Of a DNA stretch of 64,000 bases, positions 22,496-34,488 are shown one piece after another. The notes beneath the pieces are model-generated. The model was given only the letters and a program-made list of their open reading frames with translations. It did not search any database and was not told the origin of the DNA. How positions within the stretch are numbered: position 1 is the first letter of the stretch; each line of letters begins with the position of its first letter. Source of the DNA: Oxytricha trifallax (taxonomy: Eukaryota > Ciliophora > Spirotrichea > Sporadotrichida > Oxytrichidae). The DNA is taken from NCBI GenBank assembly GCA_000711775.1, contig ARYC01025386.1:19823-83822 (forward strand), written 5' to 3'. Both the position numbers and the translations under genes were made by a program.

Positions 22496-22972
22496 TCAAA
22501 GTTACAATTTAAATGGTTTAGTTTGATTTATTACACTCCTTTTTTATGGTTAAATAAAATGATAAAATAAGCTTAAAGAATCAAGAAGGCTAAGAAATTA
22601 TTAATTGAAATTGTAATAATTAATTGTTTAAGGTATTTTTAGTATTTATCCTTTAATGGAGTATTTGTTAATTTAAAACAAAAGATATAATTGATTTTTT
22701 ATTAAAAATATTTTAAATTCATTTTATTTATAGTAGATTAATTAAAAAGAAACAATTAAATACTTTATCATATACAATATCTCTTTAGTTTTAATATAAT
22801 GTATTACCCCATTAAAATGTATGTTATTTATTTTAGTTAATATCAATAGAAAAGTTGTAAAAATACAATATTTTTCATAAACACAAATGAAATATGAATT
22901 TTTAATTACATGCAATATAAAATTTTTAATTGAAGTTGATGACACTATGAAACGTAGTGAAATGGCCGCCAT
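22496..22972 (-). CDS. Hydrophobic ORF of 158 residues
   Basis: An ATG-TGA frame of 159 codons begins MAAISLRFIVSSTSIKNF; the start lies in a small G+C island (GGCGGCC). The first 60 residues have long hydrophobic runs (YCIFTTFLLILTKI) that would suit one or two membrane segments. The C-terminal half is Asn/Gln/Lys/Leu-rich with many TAA as Gln and could be chance readthrough of AT-rich sequence. A TGA-free run of this length is not rare at this base composition. No family recognised. Confidence 0.3.
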
Positions 22973-23468
22973 TAAAAATTTTTATAATTTATAAACTATT
23001 TTTTTATATTACTTTTTATTTAACAACTTTACAGTTGGGGTAAGTGAAATTAAAACAGGTATAAAGCTAGTTATTCAAATATTAAGGCTTTATTAATTAA
23101 GATGTTACTAAAAAAAGAGGAAATAATTAAAATTTAGGTTCCTTTAAATAGCATGATTAATTAAACATTTGCCAAATAATATTTTAATTATTAATTTTTT
23201 TAAGCAAAATTTTTAATTTTTGCAATTCATTCAAGTTTATATTTACAAAAACTAAATTTTATAATTAGTTTAGATGAAATTTTTTTAAAAATAAGTTAAA
23301 TTTTTAATAAGCTTATTTTTGAACTTTAAATAAAGGCTGAATATTTTTAAGCAACTACTTTTACTTTTATATTTCAAATTTTTTATTAATATAATAAAAT
23401 TATTTAATATATGTATGAATAAGTGTTTTGTAATTCTTGTAGTAATAAGCATTTCTCAATATGTTCAA

Positions 23469-23660
23469 ATGAGCTTGAACCCTGGAAATGACACTGGTGT
23501 TACTCTATTAAGTCAAAATCTGATTCAAAAGTCTCAGTATCTAACTTACTAGGTGTTTGAGGAGAATTAGCCAATCTATTATTTTTTATGTTTCAAAAAA
23601 CTATGCTATAAAATTTTCACAATGCTTGAAAAGGTCTAAAATCAAACTCAAAATAAATGA
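23469..23660 (+). CDS. ORF of 63 residues, first of an adjacent pair
   Basis: ATG-TGA under code 6, beginning MSLNPGNDTGVTLLSQNL and ending EKVQNQTQNK. The composition is protein-like at the start (Pro, Gly, Asp, Thr). The next ORF begins 2 nt after this TGA in another frame, so the two are probably parts of one gene separated by a single indel near 23.66 kb. No family recognised. Confidence 0.4.
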
Positions 23661-23662
23661 AA

Positions 23663-23887
23663 ATGATTTTAAGAAAACCTACCCTCCAAACAAAAAATTT
23701 AAAAAGAAAAAGTGGGAAAGTTACAATCGATAATAATAACACAAAAATTATTGATTTGTAGAAAGCTGAAGAAATTAAATTATAAGTTCAAATTATTATC
23801 TAAGATTTCTAGATGGATTATATAAATGAAGGAAATTTATCTAAAATCATTCTTAAAACTGCATTACCCACTATTATTTAATAATGA
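23663..23887 (+). CDS. ORF of 74 residues, second of the pair
   Basis: ATG-TGA frame beginning MILRKPTLQTKNLKRKSG, then IDNNNTKIIDLQKAEEIKL and IQDFQMDYINEGNLSKI. It uses seven TAA/TAG as Gln. The basic N-terminus and helical, Gln-rich middle look like true coding. It follows the 63-residue ORF almost without gap and may be its frameshifted continuation. Confidence 0.45.
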
Positions 23888-24034
23888 TTAACACTAAGTT
23901 TGATATCAATATTTAAATTTCTCAGTTTTATTTTACCTTTTAATTATTTATTTATGCTTCAAATTAAACAATTATATCCTATCTTACTATATATTTGATC
24001 ATATAAGTACATTAAAAGTGAGTGAATAAAAGAA

Positions 24035-24778
24035 TCATTTAATTACATTCTATATTTGCTGTTAATAAAGTCTCAAAAGCCTGTCTTAAATTAAATACAT
24101 TTTTAAGAATTTAGAAAGAGATGTGTATATTATTTTGTTAAAATTTAATTTATATACTCTTATGAATTAATATTTTTCACAAATTTTTAAAGCTTGTGAC
24201 ACGGACAAAAAAATGGTACATACACTGATAGTTGTGAAAATGAAAGAAATAAATTAAGAACACACATTTTAAAAATTCCTCATTTTGTCTTTTGAGAATT
24301 TCTGGTAGTAAAGGTACATAATTCTGTAGTTAAATATACATGAATTATACAACACTTAAACATAGATAGAAAACAATATGTCAAAAGAATATAAAAAAAG
24401 TGGAGAATTATTAAATTGGTTCAGAATATACATATACATAAATGGTATTTATAATAGATCTTGATATTTGTTTTATTAATTTATGCTTTTTTAAATTAGT
24501 TGAAATCCACTTTATTGTAAGATCCTTTAAAGTGTTTGAGTAAATATACTTGCATATTTATTATTATTAATATCTTTGCCATACATTTCTTTTACGTCTA
24601 CCAGTTCCGCTACTGTAACTCCACGAGTAAGCTTCAAGCCACTTTTTGGTTTTGATAAGTTATTGGGAATTGAAAACTCAATCATCTTGAGGAATTCATA
24701 ATTGGTACAATCAAATTTCAATCTTAACTTCTATTAAATCTCAAGCTTGACGATTATTAGGTATAATGGTATGTTCAT
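24035..24778 (-). CDS. Long ORF of 247 residues, unknown protein
   Basis: A TGA-free frame of 248 codons starts at an ATG (MNIPLYLIIVKLEIQQKL). The N-terminal third is clearly protein-like: FDCTNYEFLKMIEFSIPN, then SGLKLTRGVTVAELVDVKEM and INNNKYASIFTQTLQRIL. The local G+C is raised over 24.53-24.78 kb. The rest is more AT-driven and includes hydrophobic stretches (LFLYSFDILFSIYV); part of it may be 3' flank that happens to lack TGA. The frame stays open upstream for about 20 codons (GKLNAGQQLKDE). No domain recognised. Confidence 0.45.
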
Positions 24779-24884
24779 CTCATCCTTCAGTTGTTGACCT
24801 GCATTTAATTTTCCAACAATTCATCAGAGAACAAAGGACAGATATGCTAACTATCATTATCTATATAGTATATTGGATTATTAC

Positions 24885-24935
24885 TTATCTGGGAATGCGA
24901 GAGGAGCGAGCAACGAGGGGGGTCGGACTAGGCTG
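24885..24935. other. G+C-rich island
   Basis: About 50 bp including GAGAGGAGCGAGCAACGAGG and a following GGGGGGTCGGACTAGG stand out sharply from the A+T-rich flanks. No pairing partner was found in the window and no coding or RNA feature could be assigned. It may be the end of a mobile element whose other end is missing. Confidence 0.4.
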
Positions 24936-25496
24936 AAAAAAAATGGAGAAAAAGAATTTTTAGTATCACATATAGCTAACCCTTTCAATCGATATCTAAA
25001 AACCTACATAAAAGATGTACAAAATTTTTAGAAGCTGACCATAATGGGTTTTGGGAAAAATAAAAGATAGAAACATTTCAACAACAACAAAAAAGAATAT
25101 TCTCTCGACCATCTTAATGATGGGTCCCTATTTAGTATAAAAATCCCAGGTAAATAATAATGATTACCTTCAGTTGAGATATTTGATATATAAGAGATCT
25201 CCAATTTAATTTTAATCTCTTTTAATTAATTTCTCTAATTCATTAAATAACTATAAAGTATATCGTTGCTTAATTATATACTAAATTGTTTTAATTATTC
25301 TAATAAAATTCATAATATTTAGAAGTTGTTGACTTACATTCGATTGCACCACTTAGATTATTCATGTATTTTTGTCTACACCCCAAAAAGAATTGAATAT
25401 CAAAAGATACTCAAATATAAAAGAATCTGCATGATAAACAAAAGAAATAGGAAACCCATAGACAGTCAAGTCTCTTGGTTGATGGGGATTCAAAAA

Positions 25497-25724
25497 TCAT
25501 TTTAATTTCATTGCCAATAAATTTAGAGTCTCAATAGAAATCTGTTGCACATTTCTAGATCTTGCGAAAAAGTTTAATAATGCAACCTTTTTAAAAGCTT
25601 CGCTCATACTTTAACTCTTGTCGTTTTCCTCAAATCTAAGAGACAGATTCTACTGAATTAATCCGGGGATCCTTATAGATTTCCAGTATGCGCTATAAGA
25701 CTTTCCTGAGAGCTGTATGCATTT
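25497..25724 (-). pseudogene. Coding remnant downstream of the protease-like frame
   Basis: A 76-codon frame reads KCIQLSGKSYSAYWKSIRIP, then SLRFEENDKSQSMSEAFKKV and NFFARSRNVQQISIETLN, ending at TGA. The composition is natural (Trp, Tyr, Arg, Pro). After the stop, the next frame gives SPSTKRLDCLWVSYF. Together with 25.95-26.40 kb this is probably one decayed gene of over 1 kb on the minus strand. No family recognised for this part. Confidence 0.4.
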
Positions 25725-25953
25725 ACAATTTAAATGCTTAGAATTTTAAAGCAAATTCAATATTTATTCAATATTCATATACTTCTCCTATACCAGCACT
25801 CACGTCCACTTTTGCTTTTTAGGCTTCAAAATGATTTTAATAGCGTTGAATTGAGAAGATTGTATGATTAGTGAGTTCTTGTTGGCGGATGTTTATGGAA
25901 CTGCGAATAATATACTTATTATAGATTCTTATCTTTAAAAATTGATATTCATC

Positions 25954-26400
25954 TCAAATAAAGTTGCTCTTTTGTGTAAATAAGCTGTCTTTATTGTTTT
26001 TTATTGGGTGATTCAAGTCAATGCATTTTACCAAATTCTCAATAATTCGTAAGCACTGTTTGAATCTAGAGAGGAGAGCATTTTTGATATGCAATTCGAA
26101 AGCGGTGATGCCTTCTGTTTTATTTTTATGTTTATAAGTGAAAAAGTGAAATTGACTATTGCATTCAAAAAAAGCCACTATGCTGGTATATTGCTGAAGT
26201 AAAGTTTGTAAGGAACCAATTTCAAAGCTATCTAGAGACAGCTGTTAAAGTGACAATGGGATTTAAAGTTTCTCAGCTCTTAATGTGCGGTTAAGTGAGG
26301 TAGCAACATCGCAGCTTCCATTATCAAGAAATATTAATATTATAATATCAGTAATTATTAAAATAATATGAATCAAACTTGAATTAAGTTTTGGTGCTGT
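25954..26400 (-). pseudogene. Possible retropepsin-like fragment
   Basis: A frame of at least 149 codons contains IFLDNGSCDVATSLNRTL followed by EKLQIPLSL and FEIGSLQTLLQQYTSIVA. A hydrophobic strand, then Asp-x-Gly-Ser and a short helix, resembles retroviral-type aspartic proteases of LTR elements. However, the second position is Asn rather than Ser or Thr (DNG instead of DSG/DTG), and no flap motif was identified. The rest (FTYKHKNKTEGITAFELHI, RFKQCLRIIENLVKCID) is not typical of gag-pol. This is a tentative call; it may be an unrelated protein. The frame ends at TGA 25,954 and coding continues in other frames. Confidence 0.25.
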
Positions 26401-26624
26401 AATTATTTTTTTAAAAAAAATTTATTAATTTGCAATAAATAAAGCAAGTTCCAATAATATATAAATCTGACTTATCAATTATAAATGACTATTTTTAATT
26501 TATTTGTATTTAATTTTCCTTTTAACAACCTCTTTATTTCCATTCATTTTATTTTTTATTAAAATTCAATTAAATCTTAATGTTATCTTTTGTAGTTAGT
26601 GGCCTCTATTTATAGTAAAAATTT

Positions 26625-26918
26625 ATGTGTCAAATAATAATAATTAGTATTAATGTTTATTTAGAATTGTTTCATACACTACACATTCAAATTACCTTTT
26701 TTAAGAGATTCACAATATTATCACAAAAAAATGACTTAAGGAAGAAAAACTTTATTACAGTTTATAAGAATGACGATAAAATAGTCTATATTTTTATCGT
26801 GTTTTAAATGATTCAGAAATAATACCAAAATCGAAGGTTCAGATAAATTTAAGGAATCTTTTGTATAATCATTTTAGATTTGAATTTTTAGAGTCTTTGT
26901 AATTTATTTTTACCATGA
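26625..26918 (+). CDS. ORF of 97 residues, uncertain
   Basis: An ATG-TGA frame beginning MCQIIIISINVYLELFHT, then TFFKRFTILSQKNDLRKKN. Many Ile, Phe and Asn codons reflect the base composition. Three tracts of TAA/TAG are read as Gln near the end. No neighbouring gene or motif supports it, so it is close to the chance expectation. Confidence 0.2.
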
Positions 26919-27949
26919 ATATAAATAACTTATACAAATTTAATGTTTTCAAACTAAATGTATTCTTCCATCCTATAATAGCTTATGGTTATTGTAAAAT
27001 AATAAAATATATTAATTATTAATCCATAAAAATCATTAATATTGATTTTCAAAAAGGTTCAAAGAAAAAATTAAATAATATCATTCATAAAACTTTTAAA
27101 GTATTATTGAATTATATCTGAAATATATCCCCAAAATATATATTATATCAATAAATATAGATAAGCTTAAACCTATTTATATATTTTTTTGTTGTTAGAT
27201 ATTCTTTTTGAAATAAAAATTTGTATATTAATTATAAGATGAATTCAAATAAAAAGGAAAATTTATTGTGAATATCACTATGCATTTTAATTTCAGATAA
27301 ATAGATAAGTGCTTTTCCTTCATTATTAGCTTTATACTGATATTATCGTTTAAACTTTTCCTTCTTACTAGAATAAGCCTTCTTAAACTTGAAATAGATG
27401 AACATTCTTAATGAAAATCTACGATTTTTAAATCCATGAATGAACAATTAAATACATCATTGTTACCATCACCATCTAAAAATATTTAAACCATCATTAC
27501 TCAAAGATGTATACATTGTCAGTGATTATAAATTAAGTAATTTAATTATAATATAAAAGTAATACAGTAGGGAAGTTAATTCATTGATCATGAATCAATT
27601 TCTCATGAAATGATTATAGTTTCTTTGAGATTTCATAATATAGAAAAATAAGTACCTAAAATAATAAAAAATCTTACTTAATTTCTTAGATTGTATCTTA
27701 ATACTGTTCAAAACTTCTCTGTCCAAATCAGTGCTCATTCTTGACATTGTGTTTGTTTAACTATTTCCTAAATTTACTCTTAAATAAAATTGTGGGTTTG
27801 CTATTGATTAATTTTCTCATTTTTAATTCGTTTTTCTAAATAAGTTACTCTCGCATTTACTCATTTAATTTATTATTTAGAATTTATAAATTTTTATTCT
27901 CAAAAGTCTAGGAATTTCTTATACTATTATTAACTTAATTAAATGAGTT

Positions 27950-28900
27950 TCAAAGCTTTAATCTGTTTTGATTATCTATTAATTTTGATTCTCTTGAGTT
28001 GCTGCAATTTATTTTTGAAATTTTAATTGTCTCTCTCTTGAAGTTTTTATAAATTACTGCAGCTTCATGGACTTGTGTGTTTGTCATTAAACTTTACTTA
28101 TATGCTTTTTTTACTTGAATAGCAAGAGATGCAATAAAGATTGTAGGTGCTGCCTTTTTAATGTCATTAACTAATATCTTAAGATTTTTGGATTTCTTAG
28201 AACCTTCCTTAACTTATTGAGATTTAATTGGCCTCGATATCTTTAAGATTATTTTTTAGTTCTTCAATTCTCTCAGAAATATATGGAATATTTGATTATG
28301 TTTCTTGTGAATTTCAGTTTCATAGAACTCAGAAAATTTATCTATCTATTAATAGTACATAACTAGCATAGCATTAATTATCATTTTCTTATAATTTTTT
28401 GCTATTAACTATTCAACCCTATCCAAATTAGGAACGTCATCTGATTGGGTTTTAGAAACCTCTACTTCAATCAGTTTTTAGTTCTAACTTAAGGACTCAA
28501 ATAATAGTTCAGCTTGTTATTTACTTATTGTTATTATCCAGATGACTCTGAATATTACATTGTGATTTTTTATTTAACTAACCTTTAATATTTACTTCAA
28601 TCTTTTTCGACATTAAGATTCATTCTTTTGTTTTAGATGAAATATCAATTTAAGCTAAAAATTGTGCTTGCAATGGTTTTGTTTCTCAATTATTCAGATT
28701 ACAGACGAGCCAAAATTAATGATGGTAAACAGAAGATACTCCAAACTTCTTATACAACTTTTTTATAATAATTTTTCTAATTTTTCCCTAAAATGCTTTA
28801 CCTCTTCAAATAGTCGAGCATTCTTTTTTTTTGTTTCTTCTTTTTTTAATTTTTCAAGTTGAGATTCATAAAAAAATTCTGAAATAATTAGAGATATCTG
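27950..28900 (-). pseudogene. Coiled-coil protein with an in-frame TGA
   Basis: One frame reads QLEKLKKEETKKKNARLFEE and VKHFREKLEKLLQKS, then meets TGA at 28,694-28,696. It then stays open for 247 further codons to TGA 27,950-27,952, with KQQAELLFESLSQNQKLIE and DRVEQLIAKNYKKMII. In the second half a neighbouring frame gives strong heptad-like sequence (SERIEELKNNLKDIEANQ and LQERDNQNFKNKLQQLKR), so frameshifts are likely there as well. A long coiled-coil, cytoskeleton- or element-encoded protein is plausible. No family can be named. Upstream pieces (SELKNYDKRFFIQINEQV) extend it to about 29.05 kb. Confidence 0.5.
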
Positions 28901-29563
28901 ATTTATCAACAATAACCTGTTATTTCTTCTAAGTATTTGCTATAAATTTTACTGATAACTTGCTCATTTATTTGAATAAAAAATCTCTTGTCATAGTTCT
29001 TTAATTCACTCAATATAGTAACCCAAAATTAGCATCATAAAATTCTTGAATGGAGTTCAGCAATATTAAAATTTATAATTAACTACTTTATTAGGACTTA
29101 TTTCTGGAATTTTAGTTATATAAGATTGTGTGAAAATTAAAATATAAAATAAAAATCTACTTAAAAAATATACCAAACTATAGTTTAAAAAAGCTTATAT
29201 ATAATTAAGTTTATTAGCAAATTATAGTTATAGTTATGAGTTTTTTGTGGGTATTAAGATACACAATTATATATATAAAATGTTATCTCACAAATATGGA
29301 TTTAATAAAATCTTTAATCAAATTACTTTAATAAGTTTGCTGTTATTAATGTAAGATCCTATTATATTTTCATTGCCTATTTAAACATTCTAACTAGGAT
29401 TTAATAGTTTTTATAATTAAGATTTAAGGATAAAACAAAAGAAATTTGTTTATAAATTAAATTTAGTGATTAAAATTATTATTTGGTTTTAACGTGATAT
29501 ATTGTTTGATATTTTTTAGTTTTAAATTTATCCAAAAAAATAATGCATAGAATAACAAACCTT

Positions 29564-30007
29564 TTTATTCTAAAGTTATTATCCTATTAAATAGGTCCTA
29601 TTAATTGTAAAAGCCCGTAGTCGTCCAAGATCCTATTATTTTTTAAATTGAAGGACTAGTTGTTTATAGTTCACAAGTTATCCAATTGCTCTCTTATTCC
29701 TGAGAATTATTACCTCATTCTTTCAATATGTCCCAAATATTTTTGTTATGACTGTCTTGGCTAGGTATTACTATCCTTCATTTTAAGTGCTTTATTTAAG
29801 GTCTCTATTTTCTTTTAGCTAAATAATTCATTAGAAAGGCGAATTAGTTAGCTATTGTAACATATAGAGTTATTTGATTCTGGACCAAAACTAAGCCTAC
29901 GCTTTTAAATTAAATGCAAGACCAATGTAACTGGCTCTCCCCATTTGGATAAAAATGGATATTCAATAATTATTTATTAAGTCTTACTTCTTTATTCCCA
30001 TTTATGA
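29564..30007 (+). pseudogene. First block of a broken gene, Cys-containing
   Basis: A TGA-free frame of about 148 codons contains LSNCSLIPENYYLILSICPK, YFCYDCLGQVLLSFIL and ELFDSGPKLSLRFQIKCK. The CPKYFCYDC spacing could be half of a zinc-binding site; the rest of such a site is not evident. There is no ATG at the start. Coding continues in other frames to about 30.42 kb, so at least two indels are present. Confidence 0.4.
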
Positions 30008-30089
30008 TACTTCTAAAGATATAAACATTTTTGAAATTTAATTTGGCAAATAAGTCTCATATTTTTCCTTTAAAAAATTGTAGAGCTTC

Positions 30090-30420
30090 TTATTACTACC
30101 AGTTCGTCTCAATTAGTGAATATTAATTTCTTGAAAGCGCTGATCCACAAAATATACTTATATTTGATAAAATAAAAGCTACAGTTAAAACTAATAATAT
30201 GATAGTTTTATAATAAAGATATTTATATTGATTTCTTATGCATAAAAATAAAAAGTGTGCAGTAATAACTTTTGCTACAAGTGATGTATTTTTAGAATTA
30301 TAACTTAGTTTTTAGCAAGTTTAACTCTAGAAAAAAATAGAAAATTAATAAAAAAAAGCAGTAAGAGTACTAATAAGAAGATATTAGAATATTTTTATTT
30401 ACTTGCTTTATTTACAATGA
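30090..30420 (+). pseudogene. Second block of the same broken gene
   Basis: The frame reads YYQFVSISEYQFLESADP, then NILIFDKIKATVKTNN and LYQFLMHKNKKCAVITFA, ending at TGA 30,418-30,420. It is a natural residue mix with few AT-driven runs in the first 70 codons. It is probably the continuation of the 29.56-30.01 kb block after frameshifts. No family recognised. Confidence 0.4.
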
Positions 30421-30891
30421 TCATCAAGAATCTGACGATAATTATACATATGAAGCCAAATCATATTTAAACATGAAAAATGAGGTATAGCTACACCTGT
30501 GATACAAATTTATAATTAAAGGTTAATACAGATGATACACTACTGTAGGAAAAAATAATAGTGATACTATTAAAGGAGTAATTAACAGGAACATAGTAAA
30601 TGACCCCATAAAACTTTTAACAAAATACAGATTCTTGAAGAGTATAAAAACAATTTAAGCTAGGAGGAATTAAATGGCTGGTATTAATAATGCTTTTTTA
30701 CTCATTTGAAGCATTAACTGAAGAATTGCAGTATAGATGTGGATAACGTATGCATTTATGAAACAGAAAATTAAAATTAAAAGATTACTTTAAACCATAA
30801 AATCTTTTTACTCCTATTAATTTTAAAAGATTTAAATTGAATTATACACACGCTATTTACATATTTTTCTATTTTTTATTTAAAATAGCAA

Positions 30892-31104
30892 TCATTTAAA
30901 TTACTTAAATAGTTATTTAAATTTAAAGTTTAAAATTAATTAAGTTAGTTAATTGTCAAACAATTTCTCCGTAACTTAATCTTTTAAATTTTTATCATTA
31001 ATTTGAAGGCCTGCTGATTTAATTCTTTCAGTGATGTTATGAATCTTTGCAAACAATTCAATTATTCTGGCATTAGGAAGGACTGATTTTATTATTTGGT
31101 ATAA
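30892..31104 (-). pseudogene. MT-A70-like methyltransferase C-terminus
   Basis: The frame reads YQIIKSVLPNARIIELFAKI followed by HNITERIKSAGLQIND. The block LxP-x-ARxIELFA(K/R)xHN is characteristic of the C-terminal part of MT-A70 family adenine-N6 methyltransferases. The usual GW a few residues later is not present, so the call is tentative. The upstream frame change near 31.1 kb and the lack of a DPPW motif on this strand show that the copy is broken. Compare the better preserved remnant at 55.18-55.78 kb. Confidence 0.45.
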
Positions 31105-32518
31105 TTAAAAAAGCTTTCTTTAAGCATTTCTTCTTGCTGATAGCTTTGATAATACTTGGGTTAGAATGTTTAACAAATCTTATGACTTTATACTTTTATG
31201 TCTACTTAGTATATTTCAAACTAATGACAGATATTGTACTTGGCTCTCCAACAAATTTTCCATTTGAGTCAACTTTCTCTCACATGATAAAAGTATAAAA
31301 AGTGATGTGATAGGGTGATTAGAAAATATGAAATACAAACTAATTTACATAAGTACAATATAATTTATAAATACAGAGAATATTACCAGTAATGCCTGCC
31401 AAACTCAAAGGCACTCTGTTTGTGTTTTTTGTTATGTTTGTCATTGGTTCACTATTCTGCACTTAAGTATTTATGATACGTGGACCAAGAACTACTAGTA
31501 CTTTCAATTGATTCTCGACGTGTACAATCTTTATTTGAACTGAACAGTAATTCTTACTCTACTAGTAGTTTCAAGTAGAATTCTTTCTTTCACTATAGGT
31601 TTTCTCAAAGTTGATTTCTCACATTTTTTAAAGCATTTCCTCTGTAGTTTGTAAGAAATTGTAGATTAATCTTAAATCTTCGTTTTGAGTTATTTTTATG
31701 TGCTCACATTGCGATTACGAAAGGCTTCTTGTGGGCATCCGGGTCATAGTGGTTATCTAAAGATTTACCTCACTCCTCAGGAGAATGTCTTCTCAGGTTT
31801 GGCTTGTTTTTATTATAGTTAGTCTTCGCAATAATGCTTTATGATGAGGGTCATTCATTTTATTGAATTTTATTATAAATGAAATTATCTTAATTCAACC
31901 ACCTTATTCACGAACATATTATACTTTTAATATCTATATAAACGTACGTGTTTTTAAAGTATTCTAAACCAAACTGTAACTTTTATTAGTAATCCAGAAG
32001 AATAAAAACGGAGTTCGGTAAACTTCTTAAATCTCCAAAGTCATAAATTTTGAATTGCTCAAAACTTCATAGGTAAATCAATCTTAGAATCTGGAAAAGT
32101 ATAATCTGTTATTACCACATCTGAATTAAAGTAAAAAATATAAATTTGATTTAATAGGTCTTATTTGTAAAATGTGTAGTTACTATTTATTTATCCCATT
32201 CTTTGTTTAATTTTGTTTCAGCTTATTTTTTCTTCCCAATTTTGCTAGTTCCATTAAAGCTGAATTTTCAAATTTAAAATTTGGTGAACCTCTCTTATAT
32301 CTCAGCATCATTGTTCATTAATATCTTATCTAGGAGTACTCCAAGTTGCTCTAATTCTTTTACATTAGCATTTATATTTTAATTCACTCATTTCTTCAAG
32401 GATAGTCCATAAAAGTCTTTGAATGTCAAAACTTGTGCTATTTTAACGCATCTTTGCTATCGTTAAACTGTCCAGACAAAGGAAAATTAAAGTTATTAAA
32501 AAGATTTGATGAACTCAT
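31105..32518 (-). pseudogene. Frameshifted coding region, upstream part of the MT-A70-like gene
   Basis: An ATG at 32,516-32,518 opens MSSSNLFNNFNFPLSGQF, which runs into TGA after about 30 codons. Later blocks in several frames include IAQVLTFKDFYGLSLKK, NANVKELEQLGVLLDKIL, NKPNLRRHSPEE and NHYDPDAHKKPFVIAM. The composition is coding-like throughout and all on the minus strand, leading into the MT-A70-like C-terminus. I read it as one decayed gene of about 1.5 kb. Introns could account for some of the frame changes, but no clear splice pairs were found. Confidence 0.35.
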
Positions 32519-33019
32519 GAGAAGTTAGTGTTTGTTGAATTAAATTTTAACAACACAATTTAATTTAAAAATTAAAGTTAAATTTTAGATTATTTTTGAA
32601 TTTTGATATTTAAAAATTTCCCAAAATTTAAAGTGCCACCAGTGGGTCATCAATATATTAAAAGCTTTATTTTTTAGTAATATTAAATTTAAAATTATAC
32701 TATTAACATGTATAAATTTTAATCAAGTTTATTTAGTTAATTTTTATAAATATAAATAATTTAATTTAAATTAAAAACTCCAAATATTAAACAACATTTT
32801 TTTTGATTGGCTTAAATTATCAACAAAAAAAGTCATTTAGAAATCATTAATTAAATATTAGAATATTATTAAATGTGATTGTAGAAGGTACTTTATTTTG
32901 TTGATAATGATCAAATGAATTATTTCGATTCTATTAATCATTAAAGAAATTAAAGATTTGGTCAACAATTATGATTTATAGTAGGATATCAATTATTTGA
33001 TTAAAAAAGTTAAATTTTT

Positions 33020-33270
33020 AAAAAGTATTCGTATAGATCAAACGCAATTGGAGGTACAGCACTCACTTAAAATTTAGGCTACAAAAAGAATATTTTTAAT
33101 TTCTATTTTTAGCGGTCCCTTCTTGTAAGACCACAGGTTTCACTGGAAAGAAGCTTCTCAAAATTAAAAAGAGTGGGGTCTTTAGAAGACTTCGAAAAAA
33201 ATTAGAACGATTATGACGATGAAGATCAAGAAGATGAAACTCTATATTATATATTTCCATTTTTTAATTG
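33020..33270 (+). repeat. Dispersed D/E-rich unit, copy B
   Basis: Starts AAAAGTATTCGTATAGATCA. The donor is altered (TTTAGGCTAC instead of GTAAGTTAC). The acceptor region ends TTTTTAG before CGGTCCCTTCTTGTAAGACC. A GATTATGACGATGAAGATC block corresponds to the acidic tail, but frameshifts interrupt it. It ends at the shared ATATTTCCATTTTTTAAT. It is flanked by AT-rich filler on both sides, so this copy stands alone. Confidence 0.7.
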
Positions 33271-33279
33271 TCTACTAAG

Positions 33280-34480
33280 TATTCTGATTAATTTTAATTA
33301 AATTATTAATTCATTAAATTTCCAAATTATAAATTAAGAATATTAAAAACCTAGCATAAATAAATAATTTTATTAAATGCTTGTATACATGATTTTTCTC
33401 CATTTATTTATATAATTAAAACAATACTACCTGTAGAAATAAACAATTAAAAATTATAATAAGACTTTAGCAAATAATTTAAAATTATGAGTTTAAAATT
33501 AAACTTTATATATTTTTCATCTAAGGAATTTAAATATTATTTAATTAAAAAAAGATTTATATTTACTAAAACTGTAAATAATTAATTAAAAATTATAAAT
33601 TTAGCATAAAAATTTTGTTTTAAAATTATATTTGCTTAATATAGAATGCTAAACTAAAGGATATAATGATTTGTTTAAGAATGTATATTAAAAACTTTCA
33701 AGAAGTCAGAGTAAATAACAATTATCTTTGAACAAAGGAATATTAACAAAAGTATAAAGTGTTAAATAAAATCTTGATCTTATAAATAATTGATTTATTT
33801 ATTTAAAAACATTTATAAAATTATATGAAAATTGAGATATAATATATCTTTGTGCAATAAAAATGAATACAACTCATATTTTAATCCTAAATTTTTAATA
33901 AACTAAATATACCGCATATTTTTATGGTAAAAAATGAAATTTTAATTTTTGCTCAAATGTATATGAATTGAGCAATTAAGTATTTGTTTGTAATAATAAA
34001 GTTTCTTTTTTTCTATTATTTTATATATTTGGTCAAGATCTTATAAGAAAATGAAACTTAAATTTAAAAATGCAAATGAACACCTAATAATAATTATTAA
34101 ATTTAACAAAGAAAATCAATTAAAATTCACAAGCTTTGATTATATGTTTGCTAATCAAATAAATAAAAAAAATAAATTAAAATCAATTATTTAAATTCAA
34201 CTATTTAATATATTCATCATTTAATATTTTTATTAATTTAAAATATTATTATTAATCATGAAACTAAATTAAGCAAATGGCAAACAAATCAGATTGTACC
34301 CAATTTTCTTGCTAACTAAATACAATCAACTAAATAAAAATATTTAGCTCTAATTCAAACAACATAATATTCTAGATTACTTTTCATCAGAGACTCCAAG
34401 TTAAGTATTGGCTTCATAAAGTCTTATTCGTGAATACTAAGGAAGGAATTTATTCAAAAAATAAAATATAAAACCCCATG
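33280..34480. other. AT-rich stretch, no gene seen
   Basis: No supported feature. The segment is made of AT filler with frequent TTAATTAA-type words. Confidence 0.4.
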
Positions 34481-34488
34481 AGTATATA

